Made by a program: the position numbers and the translations under genes
Part shown: piece after piece, positions 6,143 through 12,243 of the stretch
How the letters are laid out: each line of letters opens with the position of its first letter
How positions within the stretch are numbered: position 1 is the stretch's first letter
NCBI GenBank assembly: GCA_016296045.1
Contig: JAEDKB010000036.1
Coordinates: 1 to 12,243, forward strand
Source: Oscillospiraceae bacterium
Lineage (GTDB): Bacteria; Bacillota; Clostridia; Oscillospirales; Oscillospiraceae
Length of the DNA stretch: 12,243 bases
Direction of reading: 5' to 3'
The notes under the pieces: generated by a model
The model's input: only the letters and a program-made list of their open reading frames with translations
Told to the model about the DNA's origin: nothing
Databases searched by the model: none

Positions 6143-6623
6143 TGTTAGTTCCCCCTAGTTTTTTCTCTATCTCAGGCAGATTTCCTTCCTCATCCAGCCG
6201 CAGAAGCAGCCGTTCAGAGTCGGGCATCTGTACCTTTTCCATAATTTCGATCCATTCGGGAAATCTGACTGCCTCCTCCGGCTCCAGAGCAAGCAGAATT
6301 CCGCCGTCTTTTTGAAGCAGTCCCGCTTCGACCCTGACACCGTCGATCTGTCCTGCCCAGGGCTTCCATTTCCCGTTTGGCTGTTCCGATGCAAGAATCA
6401 TATCCGCACCGTGCGGCAGATGCTTTTTCGGAATTTTTGTTTGCAGCAAGCCGTCTGCATCCGGGATGCCAAGGTACTCACTTTGCCACAAATGCAAGCC
6501 GTACAGACGGATCGGGCTGTTCTTTTTCTGCGTTAAGCGGCAGACAAGCTTCCAATAGATACCGTCGGATTCCATGGAAGCCGTTCCGACCGTCTCTCCG
6601 CGATCAATGATTGATAATTCCAT
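6012..6623 (-). CDS. Hypothetical protein, 203 aa, acidic C-terminus overlapping the deacetylase gene
   Basis: I do not recognise this protein. It has no signal peptide, membrane segment or obvious catalytic motif. Residues 1-155 look like a beta-rich globular domain with scattered Trp (24, 46, 87, 89, 124). Residues about 161-203 are Asp/Glu/Ser-rich (SSDDDYYDISDFD) and lie wholly in the 131-bp overlap with the deacetylase signal peptide, read in a different frame. The start at 6623 was chosen over 6647 because GGGAGGGA lies about 8 nt upstream and the extra eight codons fall in a hairpin. Position between mazF and a secreted deacetylase, on the same strand and closely spaced, suggests co-transcription, but this gives no function. 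The tail could simply be read-through into the neighbour. Confidence 0.72.
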   Translation of the reverse strand: MELSIIDRGETVGTASMESDGIYWKLVCRLTQKKNSPIRLYGLHLWQSEYLGIPDADGLLQTKIPKKHLPHGADMILASEQPNGKWKPWAGQIDGVRVEAGLLQKDGGILLALEPEEAVRFPEWIEIMEKVQMPDSERLLLRLDEEGNLPEIEKKLGGTNNETMDRDAPAVELPADDSSDDDYYDISDFDAAEQGRQTDSADI

Positions 6624-6626
6624 AGC

Positions 6627-6660
6627 AAAATCCCTCCCGCAAACCATATGCGAGAGGGAT
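6627..6660 (-). terminator. Hairpin after mazF that contains the next gene's ribosome site
   Basis: On the minus strand ATCCCTCTCGC (6660-6650) pairs with GCGGGAGGGAT (6640-6630), 11 bp with one G-T pair and a 9-nt loop, followed by four T. It begins 6 bp after the mazF stop and resembles a terminator. Its 3' arm carries the GGGAGGGA ribosome site for the 203-aa gene, so in read-through RNA it could also limit translation of that gene. Confidence 0.6.
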
Positions 6661-6666
6661 CGTATT

Positions 6667-7023
6667 TTATGCCTGCGGCAAGCCGAAGCTGACCGCGATT
6701 GCGGTATCTACACGGTTCATCATTCCTTCGTCGAGACGTCCCATATGTTCACGCAATCGGCGTTTATCAATGGTACGAATCTGCTCAAGCAATACAACGG
6801 AATTCTTTGTCAGTCCGAAATTTTTCCCCTCCAACTCGATATGAGTCGGAAGCTTTGCCTTGTTGGTCTGACTGGTAATTGCCGCCGCAATAACTGTCGG
6901 GGAATGTTTGTTGCCGGTATCGTTCTGGACAATTAGCACGGGACGGGTTCCGCCCTGCTCACTGCCGACGACCGGACTTAAATCCGCATAGAAAATATCG
7001 CCCCTCTTTACGATTGTATCCAT
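6667..7023 (-). CDS. mazF: MazF/PemK-family endoribonuclease toxin without a visible antitoxin
   Basis: A 118-residue MazF-fold protein, close to Bacillus EndoA in length and pattern; such toxins cut single-stranded mRNA at short sites. Visible features are [13 protein letters not shown] at the start, [12 protein letters not shown] (about 24-35) with the family Arg27, AAAITSQ (about 47-53) with the Thr/Ser pair of the active site, and EQIRTIDK (80-87). The ATG at 7023 is preferred over an in-frame GTG at 7032, because GGAG then lies 10 nt upstream. In Bacillus the antitoxin gene sits directly between alr and the toxin. Here the 120-bp gap to alr holds no antitoxin-like frame. The antitoxin may be encoded elsewhere, or the toxin may be controlled at the transcription or RNA level. 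Confidence 0.9.
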   Translation of the reverse strand: MDTIVKRGDIFYADLSPVVGSEQGGTRPVLIVQNDTGNKHSPTVIAAAITSQTNKAKLPTHIELEGKNFGLTKNSVVLLEQIRTIDKRRLREHMGRLDEGMMNRVDTAIAVSFGLPQA

Positions 7024-7053
7024 TTGCTTCACGCTCCGTAGTTCGTCTGACGC

Positions 7054-7074
7054 GGCACATAAGAAATATGTACC
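7054..7074. promoter_or_regulatory. Inverted repeat upstream of mazF
   Basis: On the minus strand GGTACATA pairs with TATGTGCC (8 bp including one G-T pair) around a 5-nt loop, about 30 bp before the mazF start. It could be an operator or a leader hairpin. I see no convincing -35/-10 pair in this gap. Confidence 0.35.
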
Positions 7075-7103
7075 ACGTTAACTCTATTCTCCCACGCAAA
7101 AGC

Positions 7104-7128
7104 AAAAAATATTCAGCGGAACTCCACT
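7104..7128 (-). terminator. Weak terminator after alr
   Basis: On the minus strand AGTGG and CCGCT form a 5-bp stem with a 4-nt loop, followed after a few bases by six T (7104-7109). The stem is short, so partial termination between alr and mazF is the most that can be proposed. Confidence 0.35.
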
Positions 7129-7143
7129 ACATTCTATGAAACA

Positions 7144-8322
7144 TCAGACAATGTATTGCAGGATTTCTGTCTGATCTTCTCCGTCAAGATAAATTCTGGG
7201 AATCCGCTTGTTGATTCCGCAGAGAATTTCATAGGGAATCGTATTTAAACGTCCCGAAAGGCTGTCTACTTCGATCATATCATCGCCGTCAGCTCCGAAG
7301 ATCGTTACCGTATCGCCGACCTTTGCATCCGGAACACGCGTGATATCAACCATGCACATATCCATGCAGATGCGTCCGATCTGCGGTACGCGCTTGCCGT
7401 GCAAAAGGAAGGAAATATTATTCGAAAAGCTTCTGGACAGGCCGTCTGCATAGCCGATACCGACTACCGCAATTTTTTCCGGCTCCGAAGATGTCGTATA
7501 GGTGCGTCCGTAGCTGACGGTAATATTCGGCTCATAGTCACGAATCTGGAAGATCGTCGAGCGAAGGGACATGACCGGTTTCAGATCGATCATGCCGCGC
7601 AGATCGTTTGACGGCAGAATACCATAGGTTGCAATACCGGGGCGGATCATATCCATGGCATACTGCGGATAAAGGATCGAAGCACCGCTGTTGCAGCAAT
7701 GGCGAATTTCCGGTCGGATGCCGATGCCCTCCAGCGCGGAAAGCATGGCGGAAAAGCGCTCAAACTGGGTATGGGTAAAATTGGCATCTGCGCCGTCGAT
7801 CGAATCGGCAACGGGAAAGTGCATAAAAATGCCTTCAATCAGCAGATTTTCCATCTGCGAAACGGCTTTTAGCTGGTCGAGCGTTTCCTCATGGTCATAA
7901 GCGAAAAAACCAAGGCGGGACATACCGGTATCCAGCTTCAAATGCACCCGAAGCCTGCGTTTGAGTCCCTTTAGCTGTTCGTTCAATGCCTCTGCATAGG
8001 CAAGGCTGTGAATCTCCTGACGCAGACCCATTTTGGAAAGGTCCAACGCATACTTCGGCGGCGTATATCCGAGAATCAGAATCGGTCCCCGAATTCCGGC
8101 ATAGCGAAGCTGTGCAGCCTCCTCGATGTTGGAAACCGCCAAAAATTCCGCTCCAAGCTCTATCAGGTGGCGGCTGACCGGAACAGCGCCGTGTCCGTAG
8201 GCATCCGCCTTGACCACGCCAAGAAAACGGCAGTCGGAGGAAACCCTGCTGCGCAGTGCATGATAATTATGATTTAAATTATCGAGCGAAATATCCGCCC
8301 ACGTTCTCTTTAAGTAATCCAT
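7144..8322 (-). CDS. alr: Alanine racemase
   Basis: A 392-residue PLP-dependent fold-type III racemase that interconverts L- and D-alanine for peptidoglycan synthesis in the cytoplasm. The N-terminal TIM barrel carries the PLP lysine in VVKADAYGHG (Lys38). The C-terminal domain supplies the second catalytic base, Tyr271, in SYGRTY. Other family signatures are KLDTGMSRLGF (129-139), RHCCNSGAS (207-215), RPGIATYG (227-234) and GRICMDM (316-322). Length is normal for Alr (about 370-390). The ATG at 8322 has GGAAGG about 7 nt upstream and follows the lipoprotein stop by 13 bp. The gene sits in the conserved lipoprotein-alr-mazF arrangement. No truncation or unusual residue is seen. Confidence 0.97.
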   Translation of the reverse strand: MDYLKRTWADISLDNLNHNYHALRSRVSSDCRFLGVVKADAYGHGAVPVSRHLIELGAEFLAVSNIEEAAQLRYAGIRGPILILGYTPPKYALDLSKMGLRQEIHSLAYAEALNEQLKGLKRRLRVHLKLDTGMSRLGFFAYDHEETLDQLKAVSQMENLLIEGIFMHFPVADSIDGADANFTHTQFERFSAMLSALEGIGIRPEIRHCCNSGASILYPQYAMDMIRPGIATYGILPSNDLRGMIDLKPVMSLRSTIFQIRDYEPNITVSYGRTYTTSSEPEKIAVVGIGYADGLSRSFSNNISFLLHGKRVPQIGRICMDMCMVDITRVPDAKVGDTVTIFGADGDDMIEVDSLSGRLNTIPYEILCGINKRIPRIYLDGEDQTEILQYIV

Positions 8323-8335
8323 TTTACGCCTTCCG

Positions 8336-8899
8336 TCAGTTGAGATTGAACTCTGAAATCGCTATTTTCAGGATATTATGATTATTATAGCATACTTCGG
8401 AAGAAATTGGTAGTCCATTTTTAAAGCAGGTATCAACGTTCACACGTTTGCGCTCAAAATCCTTTTCGTAGGTAACGCGGTAAAGCTCTCCCTCTGTCCC
8501 CGCAGCAGCAATATACTCGCTGCTCCAACAGGTAACCGCAATCGCAGGCGCGGCCGCCGGAATCACGTTTCCGTCGGCAAGCAGACCAAAATCAACGGAT
8601 AAGCCGTCAAAGGTTATGGTTCCGCCCCGATCGGTCACGGTTGCCGTAATCCCCTGCAAATTTTCCGGCGAAACAATGGTCAGACGAGTCGTTCCGTCGG
8701 CATCACAGTCGCAGTCAACGGTAAATATCTCCACATAATCGTCAAAGTCCGCCGTGATCTCTGCGCGAAAGCTGCATCCGCCGGTCTGCACCAGCGAAGC
8801 GCGAAAATCAATGGCCTCTTGCAAATCGTTTTCCGTGCTTTTGCAGCCGCAAAACAGCAAAAGCAGCAGCATCATCAGTACGGCAATCCCTCGCCGCAA
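8336..8899 (-). CDS. Small lipoprotein between nnrD and alr (YdcC-position lipoprotein)
   Basis: A 187-residue lipoprotein. The N-terminus has two Arg and a Leu/Met-rich core ending FCGC, so Cys19 is the likely lipidated residue after cleavage. The mature part is beta-rich with six further cysteines and no recognisable enzyme motif. The start is TTG at 8899: AGGGAAG lies 7 nt upstream, there is no in-frame ATG before the signal core, and a nearby GTG is in another frame. It begins 12 bp after the nnrD stop and ends 13 bp before alr. Bacillus has the lipoprotein gene ydcC at the same place, so it may be a positional or structural counterpart, but I see no sequence signature proving homology. 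Likely an envelope-anchored protein of unknown role. Confidence 0.8.
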   Translation of the reverse strand: MRRGIAVLMMLLLLLFCGCKSTENDLQEAIDFRASLVQTGGCSFRAEITADFDDYVEIFTVDCDCDADGTTRLTIVSPENLQGITATVTDRGGTITFDGLSVDFGLLADGNVIPAAAPAIAVTCWSSEYIAAAGTEGELYRVTYEKDFERKRVNVDTCFKNGLPISSEVCYNNHNILKIAISEFNLN

Positions 8900-8911
8900 A
8901 GCGTCACTTCC

Positions 8912-9778
8912 CTATTTTAAAAGTCGCGGCAGCATCTGAAGCAGATCCGACGGCAGAAGCCCGTACTCTCCGAACCGCAGCGCGCAAAAATCTCCGGAAA
9001 TACCGTGCAGCCACGCTCCGGCGGCAGCAGCCTGCGTCGGACGCAATCCCTGTCCGAGCAGCGATACAATGACGCCGGAAAGAACATCTCCGCTGCCTCC
9101 GGTCGCCATGCCCGGATTTCCGCAGTTGTTCCGATAGATTCCGTCGTCGCCGCAGATCAGCGTGCGATGTCCCTTGAGCAGTACGGTTGCTCCCGTTTCG
9201 CGATAGAGTTTTTGTGCGCCGAAAAGTCTGCCGTTTTCAAGCGTACCGCCAAGTCTCAGGAATTCTCCCTCATGGGGCGTCAGAATGACCGGACAGGCAG
9301 CGCCGCGCAGTACATCTATATGCCCCTGCAAAACATTTATGCCGTCTGCATCAACAACAACCGGACAAGCGGCATTTTCCAGCACCGCTTTTACGACAGC
9401 ATAGGTTCCCTCACTTTTTCCAAGTCCGCAGCCGATCAGACAGGCATCGCACTTGGAAAGCCTTTGCAGAATCTCCGGAATTGCTTTCTCGCTCAGCATG
9501 CCGTTTTCATCGGGAAGCGGAAAGACCATCGGCTCTAAAAGCTTGCCTGCTACAATGGGATACACGCTCTGCGGCACACCGACAAAAATCAAACCCGCTC
9601 CCGTGCGAGCCGCTGCCATTGCTGCAAGCGCCGGCGCTCCGGTATAACCGACCGCGCCGCAAAGCAGCAGAATTTTCCCAAAGTCTCCTTTGTGCGCATT
9701 CCTCGGACGGCGCGGCAGCCATTTCCGTATCGTTGCGCCATCGATCGTTTTTATCCGTTTCACTTTGCATTTTTTCAT
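8912..9778 (-). CDS. nnrD: ADP-dependent (S)-NAD(P)H-hydrate dehydratase
   Basis: A 288-residue stand-alone NnrD (YjeF C-terminal, ribokinase-like) that repairs hydrated NAD(P)H using ADP in the cytoplasm. The usual epimerase half (NnrE) is not fused, since the protein starts directly before the kinase-like fold. Visible motifs are HKGDFGKILLLCG at about 29-41, GYTGAPALAAMAAARTGAG (about 45-63), VVDADGIN, TPHEGEF, and the nucleotide/catalytic loop NPGMATGGSGDVLSG near residues 220-234. The ATG at 9778 has GAGGGA 6 nt upstream. An in-frame ATG at 9802 has no ribosome site and would lie almost at the transcription start. First gene of the minus-strand cluster with lipoprotein and alr. In Bacillus and relatives nnrD-type genes also sit near alr. 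Confidence 0.93.
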   Translation of the reverse strand: MKKCKVKRIKTIDGATIRKWLPRRPRNAHKGDFGKILLLCGAVGYTGAPALAAMAAARTGAGLIFVGVPQSVYPIVAGKLLEPMVFPLPDENGMLSEKAIPEILQRLSKCDACLIGCGLGKSEGTYAVVKAVLENAACPVVVDADGINVLQGHIDVLRGAACPVILTPHEGEFLRLGGTLENGRLFGAQKLYRETGATVLLKGHRTLICGDDGIYRNNCGNPGMATGGSGDVLSGVIVSLLGQGLRPTQAAAAGAWLHGISGDFCALRFGEYGLLPSDLLQMLPRLLK

Positions 9779-9812
9779 TCCGAATCCCTCAATCCCTTTC
9801 ATTTCTGAAAAT

Positions 9813-9840
9813 ATTATATCGCAAAGCTTGAAATAGTCAA
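9813..9840 (-). promoter_or_regulatory. Promoter of the nnrD-lipoprotein-alr operon
   Basis: On the minus strand TTGACT (9835-9840) and a perfect TATAAT (9813-9818) are 16 bp apart. Transcription would start near 9806, giving a short leader before the nnrD ATG at 9778. Its -35 lies only 8 bp from the -35 of the divergent pheST promoter, so the two may compete or share regulation. Confidence 0.75.
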
Positions 9841-9848
9841 ATCTTTAC

Positions 9849-9877
9849 TTGAAACTTCGGAATTTGTGTGTTATACT
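9849..9877 (+). promoter_or_regulatory. Promoter of the pheST operon
   Basis: TTGAAA (9849-9854) and TATACT (9872-9877) are spaced by 17 bp. A start near 9884 gives a leader of about 430 nt up to pheS, containing the palindrome array and the T-box. A closer promoter between the array and the T-box cannot be excluded, but I see none as good. Confidence 0.65.
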
Positions 9878-10019
9878 AGAATCTCATAAAAAGGTTAAAA
9901 AACCTTTTTATAGCGCCGAAGGCGCGTCAGATTCTGCACAAGACGGCACAGCGTGCCTTAGCACGATGTGAGTGTGCCTCGCACACGGGATTCTTGATTA
10001 AACTATTTAATCAAGAATC
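9878..10019 (+). repeat. Array of five perfect hairpins between promoter and T-box
   Basis: In order: ATAAAAAGGTT (9886-9896) with AACCTTTTTAT (9901-9911), loop of four A; GCGCC/GGCGC (9913-9925), loop GAA; GGCAC/GTGCC (9945-9957), loop AGC; GTGTGC/GCACAC (9972-9986), loop CTC; GATTCTTGATTAAA (9989-10002) with TTTAATCAAGAATC (10006-10019), loop CTA. AGAATCT (9878-9884) can also pair with AGATTCT (9929-9935) to enclose the first two. Four of the five have 3-nt loops. It is not a CRISPR, since the units differ, and no frame crosses it. It may be a mobile palindromic repeat or a structured leader. Confidence 0.7.
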
Positions 10020-10044
10020 AGTATTAGAATTGTAGCACAATATG

Positions 10045-10286
10045 AGAAAAGCATTGATCGGGATGTCAACTGTTTAAACGGCTTCAGAGAGGACGCGGTA
10101 GCTGCGAGCGTCTGCCCGAAACAGCGTCGGCTTTCCCCCGTGAGCTTCCGACTGAACGTTTTTTCCAGTAGGATCGGACGGATCACCCCGTTAAAGGTCA
10201 GAGTGCGCCGTATCTGCGGCGAAATGCGGGTGGTACCGCGGAAGCATGTCTTTCGTCCCCTAATCGGACGAGAGGCTTATTTTTTT
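10045..10286 (+). promoter_or_regulatory. T-box riboswitch leader of pheST, probably tRNA-Phe sensing
   Basis: Stem I lower helix pairs TTCAG (10083-10087) with CTGAA (10152-10156) and, below it, AAACG with CGTTT; an AGAGAGG stretch follows on the 5' side. The conserved CCGTTA occurs near 10188. The T-box core GGGTGGTACCGCG (10228-10240) can form the antiterminator. Its TGGT pairs with the ACCA end of an uncharged tRNA with discriminator A, as in tRNA-Phe. The competing terminator is GTCTTTCGTCC (10248-10258) with GGACGAGAGGC (10266-10276), then TTATTTTTTT. Phe specifier TTC could be 10146-10148 or 10133-10135; the fold is not certain enough to decide. Uncharged tRNA would favour read-through into pheS. 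Confidence 0.93.
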
Positions 10287-10313
10287 GTATCATAACCACA
10301 AAGGAGAAACAAT

Positions 10314-11357
10314 ATGAAAGAACAATTGGAACAAATCCAGTCCAAAGCGCTTGATTTGATGCTGAAGGTAAAGAATGCCGCGGAATTGGATGCCGTTCGT
10401 GTCAGCGTACTTGGCAAGAAGGGCGAGCTGACCGCTGTTTTGAAGCAAATGGGCAAGCTTTCCGCAGAAGAACGTCCCGTCATGGGTCAGTTGGCAAACA
10501 GCGTACGCGCAAAGCTGGAAGCCAGACTGGAGGAACGCAAGGCGGAATTGGAAGCAGCCGCTTTGGAAAAGAGGCTTGCGGAAGAAGCTGTGGATGTCAC
10601 AATTCCCGGAAAGCCGGTAGAAATGGGACACCAGCACCCGATGAACAAGGTGCTTCAGGAAGTCAAGGAGATCTTTATCGGCATGGGCTACACCATTGTT
10701 GACGGCCCTGAAATTGAAGAAGCCTCCTATAACTTCACCCGTCTGAATATTGAAGAGGGACATCCCTCCCGCGATCGTTCCGATACCTTCTATTTTGATG
10801 ATGACGATGAAGTACTGCTTCGCACGCAGACCAGTCCGATGCAGATTCGTGTGATGGAGCACCAGCAGCCTCCCATCCGCATTCTGGCGCCCGGCCGCGT
10901 ATTCCGCAAAGACGAGGCGGATGCCACACATTCTCCGATGTTCCACCAAATCGAAGGTCTGGTCGTCGATGAGGGCATTACCATGGGCGACCTGAAGGGC
11001 GCTCTGGAAACGCTGATTAAGCGTCTGTACGGTGAAGATGCCGTCTGTCGTTTCCGTCCGCACCACTTCCCGTTTACCGAACCGAGCTGCGAAGTGGATA
11101 TGCAGTGTTTCAAGTGCAAGGGAACCGGCGAAACAGGCGGTCAGGTCTGCTCCACCTGCCACGGTGAAGGCTGGATCGAGCTGCTCGGCGCCGGCATGGT
11201 TCACCCGAAGGTTTTGGAGGGCTGCGGTATCGACTCGAAAAAGTATTCCGGCTTCGCTTTCGGCATTGGTCTGGAGCGTATGGCTATGGGCCGTCTGAAG
11301 CTGAATGATCTTCGTCTGATTTTCGACAACGATGTCAGATTCCTATCTCAATTCTAA
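10314..11357 (+). CDS. pheS: Phenylalanine-tRNA ligase alpha subunit
   Basis: A 347-residue catalytic alpha subunit of the alpha2-beta2 PheRS that charges tRNA-Phe. Residues 1-90 form the N-terminal coiled-coil arm that contacts tRNA. The class II catalytic core follows, with HPMN at 108-111 (motif 1 region), RVFRKDEADATHSPMFHQIEG (195-215, motif 2) and GFAFGIGLERMAM (313-325, motif 3). Residues 265-285 read CFKCKGTG...CSTCHGEG: two CxxCxGxG knuckles (Cys265, 268, 279, 282). This is like one DnaJ zinc site and slightly longer than the CFKC...C.VC insert I recall in Bacillus PheS. Length is otherwise typical. Ribosome site AAGGAG (10301-10306) lies 7 nt before the ATG. Controlled by the T-box upstream and followed after 12 bp by pheT. 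Confidence 0.97.
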   Translation: MKEQLEQIQSKALDLMLKVKNAAELDAVRVSVLGKKGELTAVLKQMGKLSAEERPVMGQLANSVRAKLEARLEERKAELEAAALEKRLAEEAVDVTIPGKPVEMGHQHPMNKVLQEVKEIFIGMGYTIVDGPEIEEASYNFTRLNIEEGHPSRDRSDTFYFDDDDEVLLRTQTSPMQIRVMEHQQPPIRILAPGRVFRKDEADATHSPMFHQIEGLVVDEGITMGDLKGALETLIKRLYGEDAVCRFRPHHFPFTEPSCEVDMQCFKCKGTGETGGQVCSTCHGEGWIELLGAGMVHPKVLEGCGIDSKKYSGFAFGIGLERMAMGRLKLNDLRLIFDNDVRFLSQF

Positions 11358-11369
11358 GGAGGGACAACA

Positions 11370-12243
11370 ATGAAACTGAACAGAAAATGGATCAATGAGG
11401 AATTTGTTGACCTCAGCAATATCTCCGATAAAGAATTTGTGGAAACGCTGACCGTTGCAGGTCAGAAGGTGGAAACCTATGAGCGCATGGATGCGGAAAT
11501 TTCCAACGTGGTTGTCGGCAAGGTCGTTTCCATCGTCCGCCACGAAAATTCCGACCATATGTGGGTCTGTCAGGTCGATGTCGGCAAGGAAGAGCCGATT
11601 CAGATCGTTACCGGTGCGCAGAATGTCCACGAGGGCGATCTGGTTCCTACCGCCCTGCATAATTCGCGTCTGCCCGGCGGCATCCATATTACCAAGGGCA
11701 AGCTTCGCGGCGAGATTTCCAACGGCATGCTCTGCTCCCTGAAAGAACTGGGGCTTACCCTGAATGATTTTCCCTATGCCATTGAAGACGGCATCTGGAT
11801 TTTGGAGGAAGACTGCAAACCCGGTGATGACATCAACACCGTCATCGGCAATGACGACACCGTAGTGGACTTTGAAATCACCAACAACCGTCCGGACTGC
11901 TACTCGATCATCGGTCTTGCCCGTGAAGCCGCGGCAGCTTTCAATCTGCCCATGAAGCACCATGAGCCTGTTGTAAAGGGCGGCGCAGAGGGTTCGCTTT
12001 TTGATCTTCTGGATGTTGAAATTCCTGCCGAGGATCTCTGCCGCCGCTACAGCGCCAGAATGGTGCGCAATGTGAAAATCGCGCCCTCTCCCAAATGGCT
12101 GCGTCAGAGGCTTCGCGCCAACGGTGTGCGTCCGATCAACAACATCGTGGACATTACAAACTATGTCATGCTGGAATACGGTCAGCCGATGCACGCTTTC
12201 GACTATCGTTATGTAGGCTCCGGCAAAATTGTCGTCCGCCGCA
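11370..12243 (+). CDS. pheT: Phenylalanine-tRNA ligase beta subunit, 5' part
   Basis: The first 291 codons of pheT are present; the gene runs off the right edge (full proteins are about 790-800 residues). The start MKLNRKWINEEF is typical. Residues about 45-155 form the OB-fold tRNA-binding domain (VVVGKVVSIVRHENSDHMWVC..., ISNGMLCS). VDFEITNNRPDC (167-178) begins the B1 domain continuation. The B3/B4 editing region starts near 215 and contains the conserved NNIVDITNYVMLEYGQPMHAFD (257-278). The beta subunit binds tRNA, edits Tyr-tRNA-Phe and completes the catalytic tetramer. AAGGAGG (11356-11362) overlaps the pheS stop, consistent with coupled translation. No frame disruption is seen in the part present. 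Confidence 0.97.
   Translation, partial: MKLNRKWINEEFVDLSNISDKEFVETLTVAGQKVETYERMDAEISNVVVGKVVSIVRHENSDHMWVCQVDVGKEEPIQIVTGAQNVHEGDLVPTALHNSRLPGGIHITKGKLRGEISNGMLCSLKELGLTLNDFPYAIEDGIWILEEDCKPGDDINTVIGNDDTVVDFEITNNRPDCYSIIGLAREAAAAFNLPMKHHEPVVKGGAEGSLFDLLDVEIPAEDLCRRYSARMVRNVKIAPSPKWLRQRLRANGVRPINNIVDITNYVMLEYGQPMHAFDYRYVGSGKIVVRR

Noticed and set aside
9878..10019. CRISPR-like array in the pheST leader
   Set aside because: The palindromes differ from each other in sequence and length, spacing is irregular and there are no repeated units or cas genes.
10290..11204. Minus-strand open frame (304 codons) opposite pheS
   Set aside because: Antisense to pheS, no family motifs or plausible ribosome site; an artefact of codon usage in pheS.
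11343..12194. Minus-strand open frame (283 codons) opposite pheT
   Set aside because: Antisense to pheT, with composition typical of a shadow frame.

Overview
The window looks like chromosomal DNA from a gut-type Bacillota, probably class Clostridia near the Oscillospirales/Ruminococcaceae. The evidence is strong AGGAGG-type ribosome sites, consensus SigA promoters, a T-box leader on pheST, a bile-salt-hydrolase-like enzyme, an NifU-like/GGGtGRT pair, SLH-anchored surface proteins and the nnrD-lipoprotein-alr-mazF gene order. The taxonomic placement is inference.

Layout. Bases 1-294 hold a minus-strand promoter and what looks like the 5' half of a tRNA-Ser(CGA) whose 3' half is not recognisable before the window edge. 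A minus-strand pair follows: a GNAT acetyltransferase (295-774) downstream of a bile salt hydrolase/choloylglycine hydrolase (824-1792) with its own promoter. A divergent 410-bp region leads to a plus-strand operon with a perfect TTGACA-17-TATAAT promoter. It encodes an NifU/IscU-like scaffold protein (2216-2908) and the GGGtGRT family protein (2922-3923). Exactly 150 bp downstream of the GGGtGRT 3' end lies a second copy of its last 19 codons, stop and terminator; the coding part differs only at synonymous positions.

A minus-strand cluster occupies 9778 down to 4259: nnrD, a small lipoprotein, alr, mazF with no visible antitoxin, a 203-aa protein of unknown function, and a secreted NodB-type polysaccharide deacetylase with three SLH repeats and an acidic 18-bp-repeat tail. 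The unknown protein and the deacetylase overlap by 131 bp in different frames. The order (lipoprotein)-alr-mazF matches the ydcC-alrA-ndoAI-ndoA order of Bacillus, minus the antitoxin.

The right end is a plus-strand pheS-pheT operon (pheT runs off the window). Its long leader starts at a promoter back-to-back with the nnrD promoter. It contains an array of short perfect palindromes, mostly with 3-nt loops, then a full T-box riboswitch.

Functionally the window mixes housekeeping (Phe-tRNA charging, D-alanine supply, NAD(P)HX repair, possible Fe-S chemistry) with host- or surface-facing functions (bile salt or amide hydrolysis, cell-surface polysaccharide deacetylation). The most interesting points are the synonymous-only gene remnant, the unstudied scaffold/GGGtGRT pair, the palindrome array in the pheST leader, the overlapping genes and the interrupted tRNA-Ser.
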